Shown here: piece by piece, positions 14,864 to 23,515 of the stretch
Position numbering within the stretch: the stretch's first letter is position 1
How the letters are laid out: each line of letters opens with the position of its first letter
Assembly (NCBI RefSeq): GCF_050942215.1
Contig: NZ_CP192056.1
Location: forward strand, 4,278,001-4,342,000
Direction: 5' to 3'
Length of the DNA: 64,000 bases
Source of the DNA: Sphaerimonospora sp050942215
Lineage (GTDB): Bacteria > Actinomycetota > Actinomycetes > Streptosporangiales > Streptosporangiaceae
Program-made: the position numbers and the translations under genes
The notes under the pieces: model-generated
Told to the model about the DNA's origin: nothing
The model's database searches: none
The model's input: only the letters and a program-made list of their open reading frames with translations

Positions 14864-15916
14864 ATGGTCATCGTCATGGCCCCCGAGGCCACGCAGAACG
14901 ACGTCGACGCGATCGTCGAGCTCGTCGCCACGGCCGGAGGCGAGGCCTTCGCCAGCCGGGGCGTGAGCCGTACGATCATCGGGCTGATCGGCGACGTCGA
15001 GCAGTTCACGACGCTGAACCTGCGCGGCATGAGCGGTGTGGCCGACGTGGTGCGCGTGTCCGCCCCGTACAAGCTGGTGAGCCGGGACAACCACGCCGTA
15101 CGGACGACGGTACGGGTCGGCGGGGTGCCCATCGGGCCGGACACGGTGACGCTGATCGCCGGGCCGTGCGCCGTGGAGACGCCGCAGCAGACGCTGGAGG
15201 CGGCCAAGATGGCCAAGGCCGCCGGTGCGACGCTGCTGCGCGGGGGCGCCTACAAGCCGCGCACCTCGCCGTACGCCTTCCAGGGGCTGGGCGAGGCGGG
15301 CCTGCGCATTCTGGCCGACGTGCGCGAGGAGACCGGCCTGCCGATCGTCACCGAGGTCGTGGACGCCAATGACGTGGCGCTGGTGGCGTCGTACGCCGAC
15401 ATGCTCCAGGTCGGCACCCGCAACGCGCAGAACTTCGCGCTGCTGCAGGCCGTGGGCGCGGCGGGCAAGCCGGTGATGCTCAAGCGGGGCATGACGGCGA
15501 CCATCGAGGAGTGGCTGATGGCGGCCGAGTACATCGCCCAGCGCGGCAACCTCGACATAGTGCTGTGCGAGCGCGGCATCCGGACCTACGAGAGCGCGAC
15601 CCGCAACACCCTGGACATCTCGGCGGTGCCCGTGGTGCAGCGGCTGTCGCACCTGCCGGTGATCGTGGACCCATCGCACTCGGGCGGCCGGCGCGACCTC
15701 GTGCTGCCGCTGTCCCGGGCCGCGATCGCGATCGGCGCCGACGGCCTGATCATCGACGTGCATCCCAACCCCGAGCAGGCGCTGTGCGACGGTCCGCAGG
15801 CGCTGGTCGACGGCGACCTGGCCGAGCTCGCCACCGTCGTGCGCGATTTCCCGCCGCTGGTGAACCGCACCCTCACCGTCTCCCCCGCGATGTCCTCCGC
15901 CGCGACGCCCGTGTAG
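14864..15916 (+). CDS. aroF: 3-Deoxy-7-phosphoheptulonate (DAHP) synthase, AroF/AroA-beta type
   Basis: This enzyme condenses phosphoenolpyruvate and erythrose 4-phosphate, the first step to aromatic amino acids. The 350-residue chain has an N-terminal ferredoxin-like regulatory domain (about 1-75) and the KDO8P/DAHP synthase barrel with LIAGPCAVET, LRGGAYKPRTSPYAFQG, IVTEVVD, QVGTRNAQNF, MLKRGM and IVDPSHSGGRRD. It is a short type I enzyme, not the plant-like class II form. The ATG at 14864 has AGAAGGAG 6 bases upstream. It is controlled by the leader/attenuator described above and is followed by a bidirectional terminator. Confidence 0.96.
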   Translation: MVIVMAPEATQNDVDAIVELVATAGGEAFASRGVSRTIIGLIGDVEQFTTLNLRGMSGVADVVRVSAPYKLVSRDNHAVRTTVRVGGVPIGPDTVTLIAGPCAVETPQQTLEAAKMAKAAGATLLRGGAYKPRTSPYAFQGLGEAGLRILADVREETGLPIVTEVVDANDVALVASYADMLQVGTRNAQNFALLQAVGAAGKPVMLKRGMTATIEEWLMAAEYIAQRGNLDIVLCERGIRTYESATRNTLDISAVPVVQRLSHLPVIVDPSHSGGRRDLVLPLSRAAIAIGADGLIIDVHPNPEQALCDGPQALVDGDLAELATVVRDFPPLVNRTLTVSPAMSSAATPV

Positions 15917-15982
15917 CGCGCCCCGCCCGGCGGGGTGTGGTCACACTCTGCCGGGCCCGGTGCCCTGATCGATCCCGGTCCG

Positions 15983-16033
15983 CCGGGAGGAGACTCCGCT
16001 CCGCTGCGAAGCCCGCTCACCGCGGGCTTCGCA
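15983..16033 (+). terminator. Terminator with a conserved preceding block (copy 1)
   Basis: TGCGAAGCCCGC (16005-16016) pairs perfectly with GCGGGCTTCGCA (16022-16033), a 12-bp stem between convergent aroF and thiI. Upstream it carries CCGGGAGGAGACTCCG, itself a GGAG/CTCC hairpin. Nearly the same block plus hairpin occurs after nadA (57063-57111). Confidence 0.8.
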
Positions 16034-16040
16034 TGCGGCG

Positions 16041-17270
16041 TCACTGCTGGAAGTCGTCCAGCTTGTAGGGGCGGATCGAATCGGCGAGCTGGACGGCGAG
16101 ATCCTCGGCGTCCAGGCGCCGCTCGATCTGCTTGAGATCCTCGATCTTGGCCCTGGTCTCGGCCGAGCGGGGGGCGAGCAGCGTGCAGCAGTCCTCGTCG
16201 GGCAGCTCGGAGATCGCCAGGGTTCCGATCCGCCGCGCCTCCGCCATGATCTCGGTCTTGTCCAGCCCGATGAGCGGCCGCAGCACCGGCAGGTCGACCG
16301 CGTTGTCCTGGGCCGTGATGTTGGTGAGCGTCTGGGAGGAGACCTGGCCGAGCGAGTCGCCGGTGACGAGCGCCTCGGCGTGGATGCGGTGCGCCACCTC
16401 CTCGGCGGTCTTCAGCATCAGCCGCCGCTGCGCGATCACCGCGAGGCGGTCCTGCCCGGAGACCTTGATCGACTGCTGGGCCTTGCCGAACGGCACCACC
16501 CACAGGCGCGACTTCCCCTGGAAGCGGTCCAGGTTGCGCACCAGAGCGTACGCCTTGTAGATCGACTCGGAGGTGGTGAACGGGATGCCGGAGAAATGCA
16601 GGAAGTCCACCCGCAGGCCCCGGCGCATCATCCGGTAGGCCGCCACCGGCGAGTCGATGCCGCCCGACAGCAGCGCCAGCGCCCGCCCGCTGCTGCCGAC
16701 CGGCAGGCCGCCCTGGCCGAGCAGGCCCCCGGTGAACAGGAACGCCTCGTCCCTGTCCACCTCGATGTGCACGGTCAGCTCGGGGTCGCTCAGATCGACC
16801 GGCAGGCCGTACGTGTCGTTGATCGTGCCGCCGACCAGGCGGTCGAGCTCGTTGGACCGCAGCGGGAACCGCTTGTCCCTGCGCCGCGACCGTACGGCGA
16901 AGCGCGCCTTCCTGGCCACCTCGGGGGAGTCCTTGATCAGCTCGATGGCCGCCTTGGTGATGACCTCCGGGTCCTTGGCCACCCGCCGGGCGAGATGGAC
17001 CAGCACGATGCCGGGCACATCGGACACCCTCCGGGCGACGGCCTCGGCGACCTCGTCGTCGGCGCCCTGTGCCGTCGCGTCAGAGGGGAAGAAGATCGCG
17101 ATCACGCCGTGCCGCTGGCGTACCTCGACGCGGTAATCCTTGAGCGCGCCCCTGATGTTCGACCGCAGCCGCGTCTCGAAGAGCTCGCGGTTCCTGCCCT
17201 TGAGAACCACCTCGCCCAGCTTGAGCAGCACACACGGCTCACCCAGGACCGACCCGGCCGACACTGACAT
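16041..17270 (-). CDS. thiI: tRNA 4-thiouridine synthase ThiI
   Basis: This enzyme adenylates and thiolates U8 of tRNA and can feed sulfur into thiamine thiazole synthesis. The 409 residues hold an N-terminal ferredoxin-like plus THUMP region (about 1-175) and the PP-loop ATPase domain with LLSGGIDSPVAAYRMM, then VTGDSLGQVSSQTL and RPLIGLDKTEI. The C-terminal rhodanese domain of E. coli ThiI is missing, as in many bacteria, so sulfur must come from a separate desulfurase or sulfurtransferase. ATG 17270 has AGGTGAAG upstream. Confidence 0.95.
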   Translation of the reverse strand: MSVSAGSVLGEPCVLLKLGEVVLKGRNRELFETRLRSNIRGALKDYRVEVRQRHGVIAIFFPSDATAQGADDEVAEAVARRVSDVPGIVLVHLARRVAKDPEVITKAAIELIKDSPEVARKARFAVRSRRRDKRFPLRSNELDRLVGGTINDTYGLPVDLSDPELTVHIEVDRDEAFLFTGGLLGQGGLPVGSSGRALALLSGGIDSPVAAYRMMRRGLRVDFLHFSGIPFTTSESIYKAYALVRNLDRFQGKSRLWVVPFGKAQQSIKVSGQDRLAVIAQRRLMLKTAEEVAHRIHAEALVTGDSLGQVSSQTLTNITAQDNAVDLPVLRPLIGLDKTEIMAEARRIGTLAISELPDEDCCTLLAPRSAETRAKIEDLKQIERRLDAEDLAVQLADSIRPYKLDDFQQ

Positions 17271-17341
17271 CGCTTCACCTACCTCCGGCAGAGCACAACG
17301 CACGGACCCAACACTTTAGTCCGCGCGGCGAGGTCCGATCG

Positions 17342-17382
17342 CCCGGCGGCCGGGCGGTGGAACCCACCGCCCGGCCGCCGGG
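17342..17382 (-). terminator. Strong hairpin after pfkA
   Basis: A perfect 19-bp stem (17342-17360 with 17364-17382) with a 3-base loop, 64 bases beyond the pfkA stop and before thiI, which is on the same strand. It should isolate the two genes. Confidence 0.8.
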
Positions 17383-17446
17383 AGCGTCGCGAGATCGGCG
17401 GATCGGCGCGGGAGCGGTCGCGGAACCGCGGCCGGACGACTCCGGA

Positions 17447-18472
17447 TCAGCCGAAGAAGACCTCGGCCTCCTCGTAGCGGGAGAACGGCACGGTCTTCAG
17501 CTCGGCGGTGGCCTCGTCGAGGCCCACCCGGATGATGTCCGTGCCGCGCAGGGCGACCATCTTGCCGAAGTCGCCCTCGTTGACCGCGTCGATCGCGCCG
17601 AGGCCGAACCGGGTGGCCAGCACGCGGTCGGACGCCGACGGCGTGCCGCCCCGCTGGATGTGGCCGAGGACCGTGGTCCTGGCCTCCTTGCCGGTGCGCT
17701 TCTCGATCTCCCTGGCGAGCATCTCCCCGATGCCGCCGAGCCGTACGTGGCCGAACGCGTCGAGCTCGCCGCTCTGCAGCGCCATCTGCCCCTCAAGGGG
17801 ATGCGCCCCCTCGGCGACGACCAGTATCGGGGCGTACCTGGTCTTGAACCGGGACTCGACGTAGGCGCAGACCTTGTCGATGTCGAACGGCTTCTCCGGG
17901 ATGAGGATGACGTTCGCCCCGGCGGCCATGCCGGCGTACAGCGCGATCCAGCCCGCGTGGCGGCCCATGACCTCGCAGATCAGCGCGCGGTGGTGGGACT
18001 CGGCCGTGGTGTGGAGGCGGTCGATGGCCTCCATGGCGATGTTGACGGCGGTGTCGAAGCCGAAGGTGTAGTCGGTGGCGTTGAGGTCGTTGTCGATCGT
18101 CTTGGGCACGCCGACGACCTTGACCCCGCGGTCGAAGAGCTGCTTGGCGACGCCCAGGGTGTCCTCGCCGCCGATCGCGATCAGCGCGTCGATCCCGCCC
18201 TCGGCCAGGTTCTCCTTGATCCGGTCGACGCCGCCGTCGATCTTGATCGGGTTGGTGCGCGAGGAGCCGAGGATGGTCCCGCCCCGCGGCAGGATCCCCC
18301 GGACCGCCTGGATGTCGAGCGGCATGGTGTCGCCCTCGAGGGGGCCACGCCAGCCGTCGCGGAATCCGACGAACTCGTGCCCGTACACGCCGATGCCCTT
18401 GCGGACGACGGCGCGGATGACCGCGTTCAGCCCGGGGCAGTCGCCGCCTCCGGTAAGGACTCCAATGCGCAT
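17447..18472 (-). CDS. pfkA: 6-Phosphofructokinase
   Basis: This enzyme phosphorylates fructose 6-phosphate in glycolysis. At 341 residues it is of the actinobacterial PfkA type: GVLTGGGDCPGLNAVIR, GGEDTLGVA, the catalytic PKTIDNDLNATDYTFGFDTA, MGRHAGWIAL and the effector-side HIQRGG. The motifs GGEDT and PKTIDND (rather than GGDGS and PGTIDND) are those discussed for pyrophosphate-dependent forms, but some actinomycete ATP enzymes share them, so the donor is unsettled. The ATG at 18472 has GGAGG 8 bases upstream. It is divergent from glpK with a shared control region. Confidence 0.95.
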   Translation of the reverse strand: MRIGVLTGGGDCPGLNAVIRAVVRKGIGVYGHEFVGFRDGWRGPLEGDTMPLDIQAVRGILPRGGTILGSSRTNPIKIDGGVDRIKENLAEGGIDALIAIGGEDTLGVAKQLFDRGVKVVGVPKTIDNDLNATDYTFGFDTAVNIAMEAIDRLHTTAESHHRALICEVMGRHAGWIALYAGMAAGANVILIPEKPFDIDKVCAYVESRFKTRYAPILVVAEGAHPLEGQMALQSGELDAFGHVRLGGIGEMLAREIEKRTGKEARTTVLGHIQRGGTPSASDRVLATRFGLGAIDAVNEGDFGKMVALRGTDIIRVGLDEATAELKTVPFSRYEEAEVFFG

Positions 18473-18558
18473 GACGGGTTCCTCCATAAGGGAATACACG
18501 GCCAGACTGGTGCGGCACGCCGTGTCGACGCACCGCATTCTGCCCCAGCCTACCGACA

Positions 18559-18572
18559 TTGGTATAGACCAA
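18559..18572. promoter_or_regulatory. DasR/HutC-like operator between pfkA and glpK
   Basis: TTGGTATAGACCAA is a near-perfect dyad matching the TGGTcTAGACCA type bound by HutC-class GntR regulators such as DasR. It overlaps a probable glpK -10 box (TATAGA, 18563-18568), so binding should repress glpK and may affect pfkA. The regulator is not in this window. Confidence 0.65.
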
Positions 18573-18583
18573 AGCGAGGTTAC

Positions 18584-20125
18584 GTGACCGAACTCACCAC
18601 GGCCAGCACCCGTACCCGACCGGCCCTTCACCACTCAGTCTCCCATGACGGACGGAGCGCGAGCGTGCTGGCCATCGACGCAGGCACCACCGGCGTCACC
18701 GCCCTCGTCGTCACGGCGGACGGGCGGATCGACGGCCGGGGGTATGAGGAGTTCGCCCAGCACTTCCCGCATCCCGGCCGGGTCGAGCACGTGCCGGAGG
18801 AGATCTGGCAGGCCACGCTCGCCGCCTGCCGCGCCGCCCTGGACGCCGCGACCACCCGGCCGTGCTGCGTCGGGATCACCAACCAGCGGGAGACCGCCGT
18901 GCTGTGGGACCGCGCCACACTGGCCGCGCCGCGCCGCGCGATCGTCTGGCAGGACCGGCGTACGAGCGCGATCTGCGAGCGCATGCGGGAGCACGAGCCG
19001 CGGGTGTCCGAGCTCACCGGGCTCCGCCTCGACCCCTACTTCACCGGCACGAAGCTGACCTGGCTGGCCGAGAACGATCCGCGCGCCTGGAAGGGCACGG
19101 CGACGGGGGAGATCGCCGTCGGCACCGTCGACTCCTACCTGATCGCCCGGCTCACCGGCGGTGCCCGGCACGTCACCGATCCGTCCAACGCCTCGAGGAC
19201 CCTGCTCTACGACATCGCCGCCGGCGAGTGGTCGGCGGAGCTGTGCGACCTGTTCGGCGTGCCGTCCGCCGCGCTGCCGCGGATCGTGCCGAACTACGGG
19301 GAGATCGGCCGGACCTCCCTGCACGCGTTCCTCGGGCTCGACCTCCCGATCACCGGCGTGGCGGGCGACCAGCAGGCGGCGCTGTTCGGCCAGACCTGCT
19401 TCTCCCCCGGCGACATCAAGTGCACGTACGGCACGGGCTCGTTCATCCTGGTCAACACCGGCGGGCGGATCGTCAGGTCGCGCGCCGGGCTGCTGACCAC
19501 CGTCGCCTGGCAGGCGCCCTCCGGCGAGACGACCTACGCCCTGGAGGGGTCGATCTTCGTCACCGGGGCGGCCGTCCAGTGGCTGCGCGACGGACTCGGA
19601 CTGATCCAGACCGCGGCCGACTCGGAGTTCGCCGCCGCGAGCGTGCCCGACTCCGGCGGGGTCGTGTTCGTGCCCGCCCTGACCGGGCTCGGCGCGCCGT
19701 ACTGGGACCCCGACGCCCGGGGGACCATCCTCGGCATCACCCGCGGCACCCGGGCCGCCCACCTGGTGCGTGCCACGCTCGACGCGATCACGTTCGAGGT
19801 GCGCGACATCGTCGAGGCCATCCGGGAGATGGGCGTGGAGACGGCGGTGCTGAAGGCCGACGGCGGCGCGAGCGGCAACGACCTGCTCATGCGCCTGCAG
19901 GCCGACCAGCTCGGCACTCCGGTCGAACGGCCGGTCGTCCAGGAGACGACGGCCCTCGGCGCGGCGTTCCTCGCCGGGCTGGGCGCGGGCGTCTGGTCCT
20001 CGCCCGATGAGTTGCGCGAGACCTGGCGGCTCGACCGCCGCTTCGAGCCCGGCTCCGGTGACGGCGCGGCCTACACCCGGTGGAAGCGTGCGGTCGAACG
20101 GGCTCGCGGCTGGGCCGCCGACTGA
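18584..20125 (+). CDS. glpK: Glycerol kinase (FGGY family)
   Basis: This enzyme phosphorylates glycerol to glycerol 3-phosphate. The 513-residue chain starts at GTG 18584 with GAGG 5 bases upstream and has a 27-residue N-terminal tail before AIDAGTTGVTALV. Later come the glycerol-site GITNQRETAVLWDR, IVWQDRRTS, VAGDQQAALFGQ, the ATPase GTGSFILVNTG, ALTGLGAPYWDPDARG and ADGGASGNDLLMRLQADQLG. All fit GlpK. It stands alone, without a glpF or glpD neighbour. It is probably controlled by the dyad at 18559. Confidence 0.95.
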   Translation: MTELTTASTRTRPALHHSVSHDGRSASVLAIDAGTTGVTALVVTADGRIDGRGYEEFAQHFPHPGRVEHVPEEIWQATLAACRAALDAATTRPCCVGITNQRETAVLWDRATLAAPRRAIVWQDRRTSAICERMREHEPRVSELTGLRLDPYFTGTKLTWLAENDPRAWKGTATGEIAVGTVDSYLIARLTGGARHVTDPSNASRTLLYDIAAGEWSAELCDLFGVPSAALPRIVPNYGEIGRTSLHAFLGLDLPITGVAGDQQAALFGQTCFSPGDIKCTYGTGSFILVNTGGRIVRSRAGLLTTVAWQAPSGETTYALEGSIFVTGAAVQWLRDGLGLIQTAADSEFAAASVPDSGGVVFVPALTGLGAPYWDPDARGTILGITRGTRAAHLVRATLDAITFEVRDIVEAIREMGVETAVLKADGGASGNDLLMRLQADQLGTPVERPVVQETTALGAAFLAGLGAGVWSSPDELRETWRLDRRFEPGSGDGAAYTRWKRAVERARGWAAD

Positions 20126-20128
20126 CAT

Positions 20129-20154
20129 TGACAGTGTCATGATGACAGTGTCAT
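20129..20154 (+). promoter_or_regulatory. Duplicated operator before the merR gene
   Basis: TGACAGTGTCAT occurs twice (20129-20140 and 20143-20154), each a TGACA/TGTCA dyad, in the 38-base gap after glpK. TTGACA at 20128 could be a -35 box. Position and symmetry fit MerR autoregulation. Confidence 0.55.
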
Positions 20155-20163
20155 CGTGGGGAT

Positions 20164-20874
20164 ATGGACGAGACGTGGACGATCGGCGAGCTGGCCGGGC
20201 GGGCGGCGGCCCTGCTCGCCCCGCCTCGGCCGGGGATCGACGGCACGGCCGGCGGCGACGGCCGCGTCCGCGAGGTGCCGAACGAGCGGCTCATCCGGTG
20301 GTACACGACGATCGGCCTGCTCGACCCACCGCTCGCCCGCCGTGGCCGGGTCGCGCTCTACGGGCGGCGCCATCTGCTCCAGCTCGTCGCGGTGAAGCGG
20401 CGTCAGGCCGACGGCCTGTCCATCGCCGCCATCCAGGCGGAGCTCGCCGGGGCCACCGACGCCATGCTCCAGCGGATCGCCGCTCTCCCGGCCGACCCGC
20501 CTCCCGTGACCGCCGCGCCCGGAACCATCGGAACCGCCGCACCCGCGACCGCCGACGCCATGCACGGGACCACCGCGACCGTTTCCGGGCCCGCGACCGC
20601 CGAGCCCGCGACCGCCGAGCCCGGGACCGCCGACGCCATGCCGGCGACCGCCTCCCGCGGCCGCTTCTGGGCCCGCGACACCGCGCCGGCGGCCGGGAAC
20701 GCACCGGTCGCGCCTGATCCACCGGTCGGCCTGGTGTCCGGCGTACGGCTCGCACCCGGGGTGACGGTGCTGCTCGAAGGACGCACACCCACCCCGGAGG
20801 AACTGGCCGCCATCGGCCGGGCGGCCGGTCCGCTGCTGGCCACGCTCACCGAACTCGGCCTGGGGGGTGTCTGA
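20164..20874 (+). CDS. MerR-like regulator
   Basis: 236 residues. The N-terminal winged helix (residues 5-85: WTIGELAGRAA, NERLIRWYTTIGLLDPPLARRGR, YGRRHLLQLVAVKRRQADGLSIAAIQAEL) is MerR-like. About 75 residues of Ala/Thr/Pro-rich linker with 12-bp coding repeats follow, then a C-terminal VSGVRLAPGVTVLLEGRTPT segment. The gene sits 74 bases before the VIT/VWA gene, a pairing that suggests control of that gene by a protein-binding or small effector. The ATG at 20164 has only GTGGGG in front. Confidence 0.85.
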   Translation: MDETWTIGELAGRAAALLAPPRPGIDGTAGGDGRVREVPNERLIRWYTTIGLLDPPLARRGRVALYGRRHLLQLVAVKRRQADGLSIAAIQAELAGATDAMLQRIAALPADPPPVTAAPGTIGTAAPATADAMHGTTATVSGPATAEPATAEPGTADAMPATASRGRFWARDTAPAAGNAPVAPDPPVGLVSGVRLAPGVTVLLEGRTPTPEELAAIGRAAGPLLATLTELGLGGV

Positions 20875-20948
20875 CAGGCCATGTCCCGCCGCACACGGCC
20901 CGGACGGCGGCTGCCCGGCCCCCTCACCCGCGAAAGGGAAGAAACGCC

Positions 20949-23318
20949 ATGACCATTCCCATCACGCATCTGCGGCCGGAGGAGTGCCGGCCGGCTCAGG
21001 ACGCCGGGCTCGGGGCCCTGGAGACCGAACGCGGCAATCTGCCGCTCGACGGCGTCGACGTCACGGCCCGCCTGACCGGGCTGGTCGCCGGGGTCGCCAT
21101 GGTGCAGACGTTCCGCAACACCTTCGACGTCTCGCTCGAGGCGACGTACGTCTTCCCGCTGCCGCCGAGGGCCGCGGTCACCGAGTTCCGCATGGAGGCC
21201 GGCGACCGCGTGATCGACGGCGTGCTGAAGGAGCGCGCGCAGGCGCGGGCCGACTACGACCGGGCGCTCGCCGAGGGCAGGCGGGCCGCGATCGCCGAGG
21301 AGGACCGGCCCGACGTCTTCACCATCCGCGTCGGCAACATCGGGCCGGGCGAGCGGGTCACGGTACGGCTCACGCTGAGCCAGCCGCTGCCGTACGAAGA
21401 CGGCGCGGCCGAGTTCCGCTTCCCGCTGGTGGTGGCGCCGCGCTACGTTCCCGGGGCCCCGCTGGACGGGCCGCAGGCCGGGGACGGCGTCGCCCCGGAC
21501 ACCGGCGCGGTGCCCGACGCGTCCAGGATCTCCCCGCCGGTGCTGCTTCCGGGGTTCCCCCATCCCGTACGGCTGTCGCTCGCGGTGACGGTGGACCCGG
21601 CCGGGCTCGGCCTGCGAGAGATCCGCTCCAGCCTGCACGAGGTGGTCCGCGAGGGCGACACGATCAGGCTGCGGCCCGGCGAGCGGCTGAACCGCGACTT
21701 CATCCTGCGGCTGGCGTTCGACGCCTCGACGGCTCTCGCCCTCGTCCCGGACGACGCCGATGAGGGCACGTTCACGCTGACCGTGGTGCCGCCCGCCGAT
21801 GCGACGGCCACGACGAGACCGCGCGACGTGGTGCTGCTGCTCGACCGGTCGGGCAGCATGATGGGCTGGAAGATGGTGGCGGCCAGGCGAGCGGCGGCCA
21901 GGATCGTCGACACGCTGACCGCCCGGGACCGCTTCGCCGTGCTGGCGTTCGACACCGTGGTCGAGCGGGCCTTCCCCGCCGGTCTGGTGCACGCCTCCGA
22001 CCGCGACCGCTACCGCGCGGTGGAGCATCTGGCCAGGCTGGAGGCGCGCGGCGGGACCGAGATGCTCATCCCCGTCGAGGAGGCGCTCGGCCTGCTCGAC
22101 GCCGCCGGCGACGAGCGGGCCGGCGACGAGCGGACCTGCGACGGCGCCGAAGCCCGGGACCGCGTGCTCGTCCTGGTCACCGACGGCCAGGTGGGAAACG
22201 AGGACCAGATCCTGGAGCGCGCCGGCGGACGGCTCGGCGGCGTCCGCGTGCACACGGTGGGCATCGACCGGGCGGTGAACGCCGGTTTCCTCGGCCGGCT
22301 CGCCCTGCTCGGCGGCGGCCGCTGCGAACTGGTCGAGTCCGAGGACCGGCTCGACGAGGCGATGGAGCACATCCACCGCAGGATCGGCGCGCCCCTGGTC
22401 ACCGACGTCACACTGCACCCGGAGGGCTTCGAGCTCGTCCCGGACACGGTCACGGACGCCGGATCGCTCTTCCCCGGCGTGCCGCTCACCGTCTCCGGCC
22501 GCTATCGGGGACGGCCGTCCGGCGCGATGGCCGTACGCGGCCGCACGGCCGACGGCGAGCCCTGGGAGCGGCGGGTGACCGGCCACCGCGCCGACGGCCC
22601 GGCCGCGCGTGCGGTGTGGGCCCGGGCGCATCTGCGCCGGCTGGAGGACCGGTACGCCGCGGGCGATCACTCGCTGGAGGATCGGATCGTGGCGGCGTCG
22701 CTGCGGTTCGGCGTGCTGTGCCGCTTCACCGCGTTCGTGGCGGTCGACTCACGGGTGACCGCCGACGGACGTCCCGAGCACCACGTGATCCAGCCGGTGG
22801 AGCCGCCGTCCGGCTGGGACATGCCCATGGGCGCTCCGACGGCGTTGGGAGGAGTCGTGCGGATGGCCGCCGCCGCACCGATGGCCGCCGCACCAAGCGC
22901 CGAGGCCCCGATCGCGTTCACCGCGTTCCCTGCCGCGCCGCCGCCCGCTCCGGCCGGCCCGGGACGCCGGGCCGGGCGCGGGTTCTCGGTGGGACGCGGA
23001 AACGAGGCCCCGTCCTCGCCCGAGGCCGATCTCGACGCCGTACGCCCGCTGCTGGGCGAGGAGCTCACCCGGCTGCGGGCGGTGGAGACGACGCTGCCCG
23101 AGCGGGAGCTGCGGCGTTACCTGTCCGACCTGGGCAGCCGCCTGCGGGTGATCGCCCACCTGGCGGGCGACCACGCCGAGCTGTCCGCCCTCGCCGAGGA
23201 TCTCGAGAGGGCGGAGCGGCCCGGCACCCGGCCGGACGATCTGCTGCGGCGGGTGATCGACGTGCTGACCGCGCTCACGAACGCCCCCGGCCGGCGGGCC
23301 TTCTGGAAGCGTTCCTGA
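20949..23318 (+). CDS. VIT and von Willebrand factor A domain protein
   Basis: 789 residues. A VIT domain occupies about 25-160 (VAMVQTFRNTFDVSLEATYVFPLPP, GERVTVRLTLSQPLPY). A VWA domain at about 290-480 has the MIDAS motif DRSGSMMGWK, GGTEM and TDGQVGNED. The C-terminal part has a Pro/Ala-rich linker and a helical tail. There is no signal peptide or membrane span, so it is a cytosolic protein resembling the inter-alpha-trypsin-inhibitor/LPXTG-less VIT-VWA proteins. Its partner is unknown. AAGGGAAG lies 8 bases before the ATG. A strong terminator follows. Confidence 0.9.
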   Translation: MTIPITHLRPEECRPAQDAGLGALETERGNLPLDGVDVTARLTGLVAGVAMVQTFRNTFDVSLEATYVFPLPPRAAVTEFRMEAGDRVIDGVLKERAQARADYDRALAEGRRAAIAEEDRPDVFTIRVGNIGPGERVTVRLTLSQPLPYEDGAAEFRFPLVVAPRYVPGAPLDGPQAGDGVAPDTGAVPDASRISPPVLLPGFPHPVRLSLAVTVDPAGLGLREIRSSLHEVVREGDTIRLRPGERLNRDFILRLAFDASTALALVPDDADEGTFTLTVVPPADATATTRPRDVVLLLDRSGSMMGWKMVAARRAAARIVDTLTARDRFAVLAFDTVVERAFPAGLVHASDRDRYRAVEHLARLEARGGTEMLIPVEEALGLLDAAGDERAGDERTCDGAEARDRVLVLVTDGQVGNEDQILERAGGRLGGVRVHTVGIDRAVNAGFLGRLALLGGGRCELVESEDRLDEAMEHIHRRIGAPLVTDVTLHPEGFELVPDTVTDAGSLFPGVPLTVSGRYRGRPSGAMAVRGRTADGEPWERRVTGHRADGPAARAVWARAHLRRLEDRYAAGDHSLEDRIVAASLRFGVLCRFTAFVAVDSRVTADGRPEHHVIQPVEPPSGWDMPMGAPTALGGVVRMAAAAPMAAAPSAEAPIAFTAFPAAPPPAPAGPGRRAGRGFSVGRGNEAPSSPEADLDAVRPLLGEELTRLRAVETTLPERELRRYLSDLGSRLRVIAHLAGDHAELSALAEDLERAERPGTRPDDLLRRVIDVLTALTNAPGRRAFWKRS

Positions 23319-23412
23319 CGCGGCTCACGTCATTTCGGTTCCGGTAGGCGGAGGACGTCGGACGGCGGGCCGGGAACGGGTCTCCTGGGCTCCCGGACCC
23401 CTCCCGTGTCGG

Positions 23413-23451
23413 GCCGGTCGTCTCGTCCCCCGGCGGGGACGGGCGACCGGC
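23413..23451 (+). terminator. Terminator after the VIT/VWA gene
   Basis: GCCGGTCG...CGTCCCC pairs with GGGGACG...CGACCGGC across a CGGC loop, about 16 bp with one bulge, 95 bases after the stop. Confidence 0.65.
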
Positions 23452-23502
23452 GGCGCAGCATTCGCATGACAAGCGCTTTAAGCCCCATATACCTGGAACG
23501 CA

Positions 23503-23515
23503 TAGTGTTGTGGGG
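23503..23515 (+). promoter_or_regulatory. Leaderless promoter of the homocysteine methyltransferase gene
   Basis: TAGTGT (23503-23508) lies 6 bases before the GTG start. The palindrome AAGCGCTT at 23470-23477 upstream could be a regulator site. Confidence 0.5.

Noticed and set aside
17357..18583. Long N-terminal extension of glycerol kinase over pfkA
   Set aside because: The open frame is antisense to pfkA; GTG 18584 has a ribosome site, an upstream operator/-10 region and leaves a normal-sized GlpK.
20403..22670. Long open frame antisense to the VIT/VWA and merR genes (755 codons)
   Set aside because: No domains, atypical composition and complete overlap with two well-supported genes.
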